Below are positions 1 to 5,823 of a stretch of 6,150 bases of DNA, in pieces. Position numbers and translations under genes: made by a program. Positions within the stretch are counted from its first letter, which is position 1. Each line of letters begins with the position of its first letter. The stretch covers positions 1 through 6,150 of the forward strand of contig DPKY01000068.1 in assembly GCA_003542275.1 (NCBI GenBank). Direction: 5' to 3'. The notes beneath the pieces were generated by a model that had not been told where the DNA came from, searched no databases, and saw only the letters and a list, made by a program, of their open reading frames with translations. This DNA is from Methylococcaceae bacterium (GTDB taxonomy: Bacteria; Pseudomonadota; Gammaproteobacteria; Methylococcales; Methylomonadaceae).

Positions 1-1199
1 GGCGCAGGCGCTTCGATGTGCCCTAACGCATTCGCTTTTTGCTCACGCAATAGGCGTAGACGGGTTTCTCTTAAAGCGCGTTGACGCTCCAATTCGTTTT
101 TAATGCGTTCGATGGTAATGTCTTCTTTTGCGGCTTTTTCTTGCTCTTTTTTGCGGCGCTCTTGTGCTTCTTGTTCTTGACGGGCTTGTTTTTCCGTTGC
201 TTTTTTGCGTAGTCGCTCACGTTCGGCTTGCTCTTGCTTGTAGACTTGCTCTTCTTTGAGTTGCTCTTGTGCAAAACGGTAATTCTCAAGCATGAGCCAA
301 TTATCAAAATCCAGTTGTAATTGCTGGAGAAATGCGATGATTTGCTGTGTATTGGCAACGCATTCAAGGCGACTGAGCGGCGTGTTTTCGTCCTCAGCAC
401 TTTCGTTTTCGTGATGCTCGGGGGACTGTTCTACTTGATGAAAACGCGCGTATTCTTCATCGCTCACGGAGTCAAGTTGCGTCAGCGTGTCTTGCTCGCG
501 CGTAAGGTGATCGGCAAGCTCTTGTGCAATGCGTTGATACACCTCGTTCCAATCACAAAAAAACGCCACTTCATTCCAATTTGCCCAGCGCTCAATACGT
601 GGCAAATAACGACAAATAATCGTATGTTCTTGAAAAACGCGTTTATGCAATTCAGTGATAAATTGCGAGCGCAACGCGCTGGAGTTAAAGATATTATTTT
701 TACGCGTAAAAATCCGGTAACGATCTTCACTTGAGGCTTCTTTGAGAAAAAACAGGCCTTGTAGCAAATCTAGCTGTACATGACGCAGCGACTCTTGGCG
801 TAGGTCTTCGGGCAGTTGTAAAAAGTGGAGAATGCTACGATTCAAATTTTCACGTTTATCGTTGATAAAAAACGTCTGGCGCTCAATTTGCTTGAGGAGA
901 AGCGTATCCTCTGAGGGAACAAAGGGGCCTGGGCCGTACATCATGCGCCACGCGTCTTGTTTTTCGGCTAATTGACGCTTGAGTTGGCGATAATGTTGTT
1001 CTATTTTGCTAAATTCTTGCTTGTAGAAATCATAATCTGCCGTGAAATAGTAACGCGCCAAATTACGTTCCGCAATGTAAAAACCATGCTCAGCTGCCGC
1101 AATTTCATTGAGCTGATCAAAATGTAATTGACAATACTCTGCGCCGTTTCTAAATCGCGTAGCCGATTTATCGCAAAAGTTAATTGAACAATAGGACAT
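1..1199 (-). CDS. Unrecognised protein, N-terminal Cys/His knuckle and C-terminal charged helix; 3' end outside window
   Basis: I do not recognise this protein. The frame stays open for 399 codons from ATG at 1199 to the left edge, so the C-terminus is missing. An in-frame TAA lies about nine codons upstream of the ATG, and a weak GGA sits 8 nt before it, which supports this start. The N-terminus holds Cys4, Cys9, Cys23 and His26, spaced C-x4-C-x13-C-x2-H; this resembles the small zinc knuckles (C-x4-C...C-x2-H-[FY]) found at the ends of various phage and bacterial DNA-associated proteins. The middle (about 30-300) is rich in aromatic and charged residues with no motif I can name, and includes an acidic stretch at about 258-273. 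Residues about 305-387 are dominated by Gln, Glu, Lys and Arg and probably form a long helix or coiled coil. There is no signal peptide or membrane segment, so it is probably cytoplasmic. It follows msrA by 64 bp and may have its own promoter. Confidence 0.8.
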   Translation of the reverse strand, partial: MSYCSINFCDKSATRFRNGAEYCQLHFDQLNEIAAAEHGFYIAERNLARYYFTADYDFYKQEFSKIEQHYRQLKRQLAEKQDAWRMMYGPGPFVPSEDTLLLKQIERQTFFINDKRENLNRSILHFLQLPEDLRQESLRHVQLDLLQGLFFLKEASSEDRYRIFTRKNNIFNSSALRSQFITELHKRVFQEHTIICRYLPRIERWANWNEVAFFCDWNEVYQRIAQELADHLTREQDTLTQLDSVSDEEYARFHQVEQSPEHHENESAEDENTPLSRLECVANTQQIIAFLQQLQLDFDNWLMLENYRFAQEQLKEEQVYKQEQAERERLRKKATEKQARQEQEAQERRKKEQEKAAKEDITIERIKNELERQRALRETRLRLLREQKANALGHIEAPA

Positions 1200-1238
1200 G
1201 AGTTTTTTCCATCTGTTTTAAAATTGAGAAGCATTGAG

Positions 1239-1267
1239 ATTGAATAGCATAACAATTCACGCGTCAA
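1239..1267 (-). promoter_or_regulatory. Candidate sigma-70 promoter for the unrecognised gene
   Basis: On the minus strand TTGACG (1267-1262, five of six consensus bases) is followed after 17 bp by TTCAAT (1244-1239, four of six). The -35 box overlaps the msrA stop codon. The -10 box lies about 40 bp before the ATG at 1199. The match is reasonable by eye but untested. Read-through from msrA is an alternative, because I see no terminator in this gap. Confidence 0.35.
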
Positions 1268-1869
1268 TGCGCCAATGTCGCGCACATTTTAATTGATTTT
1301 TCAAACGTATCGCTATCAAAAATGACGCCTGTGCCGCGTAAACCACAGTAACCCTCTGGATTTTTAGCCAGATATTGTTGATGATACGCTTCAGCAAAAT
1401 AAAATTCCGGTGCGGGCTTAATTTGGGTTGTTATCGACAAAGAATGCTTTTTTGATAATTCTTCTTGATAATAATTTTTTGCTGCCACAGCAAGTGTTTG
1501 TTGCGCTTCATTAAAGGTATAAATTCCCGAGCGATATTGGGTGCCAACATCATTGCCTTGGCGCATTCCTTGAGTGGGGTCGTGGGATTCAAAAAAGACT
1601 TTTAAAAGTTGCGTGAGTGTGATTATCTCGGGATCAAAAACAATGTGCACCGCTTCGGCGTGTTGCGTAAGCCCCGTGCAAACGTCTTTGTAGCTGGGGT
1701 TTTGCGTGACGCCATCAATATAGCCCACCGCCGTGCTATACACGCCGTTTTGTTGCCAAAATCGTCTTTCTGCTCCCCAAAAACAGCCCAGCGCAAAAAC
1801 AATACGCGCTAGAGAGGGAGGGAAGGGCGGAAACAGCGGGTGTTGGTTGACAAAATGTGTGATTTCCAT
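1264..1869 (-). CDS. msrA: Peptide-methionine (S)-S-oxide reductase MsrA
   Basis: MsrA reduces the S-epimer of methionine sulfoxide, free or in proteins, using thioredoxin as electron donor; it acts in the cytoplasm when, as here, no signal peptide is seen. The 201-residue product carries the active-site block GCFWGAE with catalytic Cys29, then GYIDG, HAEAV, the long conserved block [20 protein letters not shown], and [12 protein letters not shown] near the C-terminus. The family is about 200-215 residues (E. coli 212), so it is full length. The frame is open upstream to another ATG at 1947, but ATG 1869 is preferred because AGGAG lies 9 nt before it and because the extra 26 residues are unlike the family. 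Cys175 matches the first resolving Cys of E. coli MsrA (GYCG). The second (GVC in E. coli) is replaced by Ile183, though another Cys occurs at 196. It lies downstream of the baeR terminator, so it is probably transcribed separately. Confidence 0.96.
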   Translation of the reverse strand: MEITHFVNQHPLFPPFPPSLARIVFALGCFWGAERRFWQQNGVYSTAVGYIDGVTQNPSYKDVCTGLTQHAEAVHIVFDPEIITLTQLLKVFFESHDPTQGMRQGNDVGTQYRSGIYTFNEAQQTLAVAAKNYYQEELSKKHSLSITTQIKPAPEFYFAEAYHQQYLAKNPEGYCGLRGTGVIFDSDTFEKSIKMCATLAH

Positions 1870-1878
1870 CAGTGTTGA

Positions 1879-1883
1879 CTCCT
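1879..1883 (-). promoter_or_regulatory. Ribosome binding site that fixes the msrA start
   Basis: AGGAG on the minus strand lies 9 nt before ATG 1869. I see no comparable site before the in-frame ATGs at 1947 and 1908. This is the main reason for choosing the 201-residue form of MsrA. Confidence 0.8.
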
Positions 1884-1896
1884 GTTTTTTAGTGTC

Positions 1897-1925
1897 ATAA
1901 AAAAACATTGCAGAGGCTTCTTCAA
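1897..1925 (-). promoter_or_regulatory. Weak candidate promoter for msrA
   Basis: TTGAAG (1925-1920) and TTTTAT (1902-1897), 17 bp apart on the minus strand, each match four of six sigma-70 consensus bases. A promoter is expected between the terminator at 2003-1981 and the msrA start. This is the best-placed pair I found, but the match is weak and the predicted transcript start lies close to the ribosome binding site. Confidence 0.25.
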
Positions 1926-1980
1926 GCACTTTAAGAAAATAGCACAAGCTGTCATTGGCGTATACAAAAAATGATAGGTG

Positions 1981-2003
1981 AAAAAAAGCCTCATTTCTGA
2001 GGC
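1981..2003 (-). terminator. Rho-independent terminator after baeSR
   Basis: Read on the minus strand, a perfect 6-bp stem GCCTCA/TGAGGC (2003-1998 with 1993-1988) closes a GAAA tetraloop, a stable GNRA type, and is followed directly by seven T residues (1987-1981). It lies 59 bp beyond the baeR stop codon and before msrA, so it should end the baeSR transcript. In the opposite direction there is no T-tract. Confidence 0.88.
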
Positions 2004-2062
2004 AATCAGGTAGGAGGTACCTTGATTTTATTTAATACATATATCATGCCAAGTTTGATTTT

Positions 2063-2737
2063 TTATTCAATCATATAGCCCATACCATAAACGGACTGAA
2101 TAATGTCTTTTTTGCCGCTGACTTTTTGCAATTTTTGGCGCAAATTTTTGATATGTGTATCAACGGTACGGTCTGAAATATCGCGCTCATCTTCGTGCAG
2201 TACATCCAGTAAATTGGCGCGTGAGTATACTTTACCGCGTTTGTCGAGTAGCGTGGATAAAAGACGAAATTCACTTAATGTAAGTTCCAGCAATATGCCC
2301 TCATAGTGCGCATGGCATTTCATTTTGTCTAAACTAAATCCTGACACACGAGGCAATTCAGGGGAAAAATTCTGTAAACGCCGAAAAATGGCTTTAATAC
2401 GCGCGACGACTTCTTTTGCACTATAAGGCTTACAAATATAATCATCCGCGCCAATTTCTAGGCCTTTGAGCCGATCTGTTTCGGCCACTCTGGCAGTGAG
2501 TAAAAAAAGCGGGACGGTGGAGAATTCACGGATTTCTTTGCACAAACTCATGCCGTCGCGTTTGGGTAGCATAATATCCATCAAAATTAAATCCGGTGCA
2601 TAGTGCTTCACCCAGCTAATGACGTTATCACCGTCAGCAATAATATGACTCTCAAACCCATCGTATGCGAGGTAATCGGCGAGTAATTGCGCTAATTTAG
2701 GCTCGTCTTCAACGATGAGAATTTTTTTATTTTGCAT
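2063..2737 (-). CDS. baeR: BaeR-like OmpR-family response regulator
   Basis: This is a DNA-binding response regulator, the partner of the sensor kinase encoded just upstream. Residues 1-120 form a receiver domain with acidic Glu10/Asp11, phospho-acceptor Asp54 (LILMDIMLP), Thr81 and Lys103 (YICKPYS). Residues about 130-224 form an OmpR-type winged helix, with the LTLSEFRLL, DRTVDTHIKNLRQKL and SVYGMGY blocks. EIGADDYICKPYSAKEVVAR and the recognition-helix region closely match E. coli BaeR as I recall it, which supports the specific name over a generic OmpR call. In E. coli BaeR activates envelope-stress and drug-efflux genes such as mdtABCD and spy; none of those is in this window. At 224 residues it is slightly shorter than E. 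coli BaeR because it lacks short terminal extensions. The start lies 19 nt after the baeS stop with no clear Shine-Dalgarno sequence, which suggests translational coupling. The shared transcript ends at the terminator at 2003-1981. Confidence 0.93.
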   Translation of the reverse strand: MQNKKILIVEDEPKLAQLLADYLAYDGFESHIIADGDNVISWVKHYAPDLILMDIMLPKRDGMSLCKEIREFSTVPLFLLTARVAETDRLKGLEIGADDYICKPYSAKEVVARIKAIFRRLQNFSPELPRVSGFSLDKMKCHAHYEGILLELTLSEFRLLSTLLDKRGKVYSRANLLDVLHEDERDISDRTVDTHIKNLRQKLQKVSGKKDIIQSVYGMGYMIE

Positions 2738-2756
2738 AAATGATGTGTTTTAAAAA

Positions 2757-4190
2757 TCAAAATGTGGGCAATTCTACCACGATGCGAATACCGCCCAGTT
2801 CACTGGTTTGCGCGTGAATTTTACCGTTGTGGGCTTTGACAATATTTTGACAAATCGCCAGCCCAAGCCCTGCGCCGCCTGTTTGGCGTTGCCGTGATTT
2901 GTCGACACGGTGAAAGCGCTCAAAGAGATGAGGTAATTCATCAAAATGGACGCTCGGTGCGCTGTCCTCTATATAGACAATAATGCGCTCTGTTGTGTGC
3001 AGTAGCGTGACGCGACAGAGACCGTGGTCGTGCGTATAGCGGTAGCTGTTTTCAAGCAAATTCGAAAATAATTGTACAAGGCGCATTGCGTCACCGTTGA
3101 CGGTGGCTTGGTGCGCGTTAGTGTCAAAGCTCAAGGTGATGTGTCGACTCGCAAAGCGATTTTGAAAACTCACAATTAACATTTTGAAATGCCCAATCAA
3201 TTCAACGGCATGAAATTGGTAATCGAGCGCCCCCAAATCAGAGAGAGAGAGCTGATATAAATCATCAACAAGGCGCGTGAGTGAGAGCACTTCTTGTTCG
3301 AGCGATTGCAATCGCTCTGGCGTCGTGGGGCGCACACCGTCCACTAAGGCTTCAATTTCACCGCGCAATACAGCAAGGGGGGTGCGCAACTCATGAGAAA
3401 TATCAGCAAGCCATTGCTGGCGGGCTTGCTCGCTTTGTGCGAGGGCACGACTGAGGATGTTAAAATCTTTTGAGAGGGTAGCGAGTTCATCATGGCTTTT
3501 TTTAGCAAGTGGAATTTGCACTGAAAAGTTTCCACTCGCCAGCAAGCGCATCCCTGCTGTGATATGTTGAAGCGGCGATAAAATTTGCCGCGCCATCAAA
3601 AAAGCCAAAAAAAGCGAGAGCAATAACGCAAACGCCATAATCCATAAATACCCTTGTAGCTGACTTTCCATAAAATGCACGAGGAGCAAATCCGTAATCA
3701 ACGGATTGGGCTTGACAATTAAATAACCAATCGTGTCTGTCTTACCTTTATCATTTGGCGTTGCTTTCGCTGAGATCGGTAATTTATATTCGGTGGAAAA
3801 GTAGAACGCATTAGCCGTCACGGGGGCGCCGACGATGTATACATTATTTTGGTCAACAACGGAAATGCGTGCCATGTCAATCCATGTCGCATCCGTTGAC
3901 AGCGGCGTTTGAATGGGCTGCGTGGAAACGGGATTTTTGGCTAATGAGGAATGGGCTACCCACGCTGACCATGCGTTGTCTTCGCGTAGCGGCTCCCAGC
4001 TTTTTTGTTTGTCAAAAAAATCACTGAGTTCTAGGGCGAACGGTTCGAGTTTTTGAAGCTCTATTTTTTGAAGATAAGCCGTTAAGCCTTGTTTAAAATT
4101 GAAATGTACGGCGACAATGACGAGACTGAGAAGGAGTAACATCATGGAAAAAAAAAGGAGGAACAGTTTTTCAAACAATTTGAATGTCAT
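2757..4190 (-). CDS. baeS: BaeS-like envelope-stress sensor histidine kinase
   Basis: This is an inner-membrane sensor kinase expected to phosphorylate the BaeR-like regulator encoded next. In the 477-residue product TM1 is at about 8-29, a periplasmic sensor region follows to about 178, TM2 is at about 180-200, and HAMP is at about 201-253. The HisKA block has ADISHELRTPLAVLRGEIEA with phospho-acceptor His266. The ATPase domain has an N box (SNLLENSYRYT, Asn377/Asn381), a degenerate G1 box DSAPS at 409-413, an F box LFERFHRVD, and the G2 box GGAGLGLAI. The G1 box lacks the usual Gly residues, but E. coli BaeS also has DSAP there, so this looks like a family trait. The cytoplasmic half closely resembles E. 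coli BaeS (467 residues), while the periplasmic part is divergent. Upstream the frame stays open to TAG at 4253-4251 but offers no ATG, GTG or TTG, so ATG 4190 is the start. GGGGA lies 12 nt before it. A BaeR-box match lies about 80 bp upstream. Confidence 0.93.
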   Translation of the reverse strand: MTFKLFEKLFLLFFSMMLLLLSLVIVAVHFNFKQGLTAYLQKIELQKLEPFALELSDFFDKQKSWEPLREDNAWSAWVAHSSLAKNPVSTQPIQTPLSTDATWIDMARISVVDQNNVYIVGAPVTANAFYFSTEYKLPISAKATPNDKGKTDTIGYLIVKPNPLITDLLLVHFMESQLQGYLWIMAFALLLSLFLAFLMARQILSPLQHITAGMRLLASGNFSVQIPLAKKSHDELATLSKDFNILSRALAQSEQARQQWLADISHELRTPLAVLRGEIEALVDGVRPTTPERLQSLEQEVLSLTRLVDDLYQLSLSDLGALDYQFHAVELIGHFKMLIVSFQNRFASRHITLSFDTNAHQATVNGDAMRLVQLFSNLLENSYRYTHDHGLCRVTLLHTTERIIVYIEDSAPSVHFDELPHLFERFHRVDKSRQRQTGGAGLGLAICQNIVKAHNGKIHAQTSELGGIRIVVELPTF

Positions 4191-4202
4191 TTTTTTAACT
4201 GT

Positions 4203-4229
4203 TCCCCAAGCGATGTCCCCAAGGAGGTA
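4203..4229 (-). repeat. Short direct repeat plus anti-Shine-Dalgarno-like octamer in the baeS leader
   Basis: On the minus strand CTTGGGGA occurs twice, at 4223-4216 and 4210-4203, 13 bp apart. The copy nearer the gene supplies the GGGGA that is the only Shine-Dalgarno candidate for baeS. Immediately upstream is TACCTCCT (4229-4222), which resembles the 3' end of 16S rRNA and could pair with GGGGA. The repeats are visible in the sequence; any regulatory role is inference. Confidence 0.4.
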
Positions 4230-4238
4230 ATTTCTAAA

Positions 4239-4262
4239 CTGAGGCAGAGTCTACGCGCAAAT
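4239..4262 (-). promoter_or_regulatory. Noncoding leader of baeS containing only weak promoter elements
   Basis: This stretch lies between the BaeR-box match and the baeS start. I find only poor -35/-10 matches here, for example TTGCGC followed 18 bp later by TAGAAA on the minus strand. Weak core elements are common at promoters that depend on an activator, which fits the adjacent BaeR-box match. The exact promoter cannot be placed by eye. Confidence 0.2.
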
Positions 4263-4267
4263 TGTGA

Positions 4268-4285
4268 AGAAATTATGGAGAACAT
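4268..4285 (-). promoter_or_regulatory. Putative BaeR box upstream of baeSR
   Basis: The minus strand reads ATGTTCTCCATAATTTCT. The BaeR box reported for E. coli is, as I recall it, TTTTTCTCCATDATTGGC. The central 12 positions, TTCTCCATAATT (4282-4271), match it without exception, while the three-base ends match poorly (13 of 18 overall). It lies about 80 bp upstream of baeS, in the right place for autoregulation. Binding is inferred from this match and the BaeR identity. Confidence 0.55.
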
Positions 4286-4302
4286 ACGATTTTATTTTTT
4301 TA

Positions 4303-4330
4303 TTTTGCGCTGCGTTTTTTATGCGCAAAA
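4303..4330 (-). repeat. Inverted repeat over the stop codon of the lone receiver gene
   Basis: A perfect 8-bp inverted repeat, TTTTGCGC/GCGCAAAA (4303-4310 with 4323-4330), encloses a 12-nt loop that contains the TAA stop of the upstream gene. No T-tract follows it in either direction, so it is not a standard terminator. It could stabilise the 3' end of the upstream transcript or be incidental. Confidence 0.4.
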
Positions 4331-4693
4331 GGATTTGACGAGCGCGAGTAAATCAAGCGGGCTAATGGGCTTGACTTGATAGCTGTCGGCGCCTGCTTGC
4401 ATACCGCGTGCAATATCGCTGGGTTGCCCTTTTGCGGACATTAAAATGACCGGGCAAGGGTGCGTGCTGTGTTTAATTTGCTGACATAAACTCAGTCCAT
4501 CTATCTCACCAGGCATCATCACATCAGATAACACCACATGAGGGCGGGACGCTTGAAAATATTGCCAGCCTTCTTGGCCTGTTGTGGCTTCTTGTATGTC
4601 AAATCTGGGGTCTTCTGCAAAAGTAAAGCTGATTAAGTCACGCACAAAATCATTATCGTCTACAACGAGTAGTTTTATTTTTTGAGCTGTCAT
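4319..4693 (-). CDS. Stand-alone CheY-like receiver protein
   Basis: This single-domain response regulator has 124 residues, nearly all of them receiver domain, and no output domain. The key residues are present: Asp12 and Asp13 (LLVVDDND), phospho-acceptor Asp57 (VVLSDVMMPG), Ser86 in the Thr/Ser switch position (ILMSAKG), and Lys108 (YQVKPIS). It should therefore be phosphorylated and act through another protein, as a diffusible messenger or phosphorelay intermediate. Its gene starts 46 bp after the HD-GYP regulator gene on the same strand, so the two are probably co-transcribed with the kinase upstream. No strong Shine-Dalgarno sequence precedes the start, but the start is well placed for a receiver. 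The sequence gives no sign of a flagellar or chemotaxis setting, so the name cheY would not be justified. Confidence 0.92.
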   Translation of the reverse strand: MTAQKIKLLVVDDNDFVRDLISFTFAEDPRFDIQEATTGQEGWQYFQASRPHVVLSDVMMPGEIDGLSLCQQIKHSTHPCPVILMSAKGQPSDIARGMQAGADSYQVKPISPLDLLALVKSFCA

Positions 4694-4739
4694 CGTGTCT
4701 TGCTTAATGATTCAAATTTGCCAGGGGTTTCAGTATGTC

Positions 4740-5801
4740 CTAATGAGGAATACTGGTGAAATCGTCAATAATCTCATCACAATAGCGTGTGTGAATATCC
4801 AAAACGTCGTCCCAGGCTTTAAAAAACGCCGTGACGCAGTTGGGGTCAAAATGACTACCACTGTGCGCAATTAAAAATTGCGCCGCATCTTCAATTGTCC
4901 ATGCGGCTTTATAGGGGCGCGGGGAAGTGAGTGCATCAAACACATCCCCCACGGCAACAATGCGCCCGTGAAGGGGAATGTCCTCACCTTTGAGGCCATG
5001 GGGATAGCCTGTACCATCAAATTTTTCATGATGGGTGAGCGCCATGGTGGCCGCCATTGAAATGAGCGAGGAGTGACTATTAGCTAAAATTGTGTAGCCA
5101 TTGAGTGCGTGTTCTTTCATAACGGCAAATTCATCGTCATTGAGCTTGCCAGGTTTGAGCAAAATGGCGTCAGGAATGGCGATTTTACCAATATCGTGCA
5201 TGGGTGCTGCTTCTAAAATGAGCATCTGTTCATTTTCACACAGCCCCAGCTCACGGGCAATCAAGTGTGAATAATTGGCCATACGCACCAAATGGTACCC
5301 CGTTTCTGGGTCACGGTGCTCGGCGGCGCGAGAAAGACGTAAAATCATTTCTTTTTCACGCTCTCGAATTTCTTGTGTGGCTTTTTCAACTTCTGTTGCC
5401 AGCCAGGCCGCGCGGTCTGAAATAATGCGTTCACTTTCATGCAAGGCCAATAAATTACGCACTCTCACCAGCAGTTCAGATTTATCAACCGGTTTGCTGA
5501 TAAAATCATACGCACCCAACTCAAGTGCTTGCTGACGCACGTCTTTTTCGGTCGTCACCATGATAAAAGGGATGATATGCGGATGAAAAATAGCTTTTAA
5601 CTTAGCAATAAAAGTCAATCCATCCATTGAAGGCATGGCATTATCGAGCAAAATAATATCTGGCCAATTCGCATGGCACCACTCAAAAGCGTCTTCGGTT
5701 TTATCAAAGCACGTGAATTTTAGACCTTTTATTTCTTTGAGTAGATGTCGATACAAAATTAAATTAGCCATATTGCTATCTAAAATCAATACGTTATACA
5801 T
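4740..5801 (-). CDS. Response regulator with HD-GYP cyclic di-GMP phosphodiesterase domain
   Basis: This two-domain regulator is predicted to hydrolyse cyclic di-GMP in the cytoplasm under phosphorylation control. Residues 1-118 are a receiver with phospho-acceptor Asp53 (IILLDNAMP), Thr83 and Lys103 (ISKPVD). The usual acidic pair is reduced to Asp8-Ser9 (VLILDSN). A helical, probably coiled-coil linker covers about 120-155. The HD-GYP domain (about 150-350) has Glu161, His170, the HD pair His202-Asp203 (MHDIGKIAIPD), His231, His257-His258 with HHEKFDGTGYP, and Asp286 (GDVFDALTSPRPYK). All expected metal ligands and the GYP motif are intact, so it is likely active; the layout is that of RpfG. 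ATG 5801 is preferred because it directly precedes the receiver's first strand and has a GAG 9 nt upstream. ATG 5834 would add 11 residues, overlap the kinase gene by 11 bp, and lacks a ribosome binding site. Confidence 0.93.
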   Translation of the reverse strand: MYNVLILDSNMANLILYRHLLKEIKGLKFTCFDKTEDAFEWCHANWPDIILLDNAMPSMDGLTFIAKLKAIFHPHIIPFIMVTTEKDVRQQALELGAYDFISKPVDKSELLVRVRNLLALHESERIISDRAAWLATEVEKATQEIREREKEMILRLSRAAEHRDPETGYHLVRMANYSHLIARELGLCENEQMLILEAAPMHDIGKIAIPDAILLKPGKLNDDEFAVMKEHALNGYTILANSHSSLISMAATMALTHHEKFDGTGYPHGLKGEDIPLHGRIVAVGDVFDALTSPRPYKAAWTIEDAAQFLIAHSGSHFDPNCVTAFFKAWDDVLDIHTRYCDEIIDDFTSIPH

Positions 5802-5823
5802 AGTTAAAGTCTCGCTGTTTTCC

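Noticed and set aside
71..400. Minus-strand Lys/Ser-rich open frame of 109 codons
   Set aside because: Its Lys-rich composition comes from reading the Glu/Gln/Lys helix region of the unrecognised gene in the wrong frame.
321..734. Plus-strand open frame of 137 codons
   Set aside because: It lies wholly inside the long minus-strand frame 1199-1, has no family resemblance, and looks like a shadow of that gene.
1001..1285. Minus-strand open frame of 94 codons covering the gap after msrA
   Set aside because: It overlaps both msrA and the unrecognised gene in another frame. The 399-codon frame from ATG 1199, with its Cys/His pattern, is the better choice.
1930..1975. GCCAATGA upstream of msrA as a reversed BaeR box
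   Set aside because: Only the GCCAAT end agrees with the box; the TCTCC core is absent, so there is no support for BaeR control of msrA.
2022..2078. Tiny plus-strand frame starting at TTG after AGGAGG
   Set aside because: It has only 18 codons, a spacing of just 4 nt, and it overlaps the end of baeR antisense. No feature supports translation.
4191..4250. N-terminal extension of BaeS upstream of ATG 4190
   Set aside because: The frame is open back to TAG at 4253-4251 but contains no ATG, GTG or TTG codon, so no ordinary start exists there.
4271..4276. CATAAT on the minus strand as a -10 box
   Set aside because: It is part of the BaeR-box core, and only an A-tract lies where a -35 box should be.
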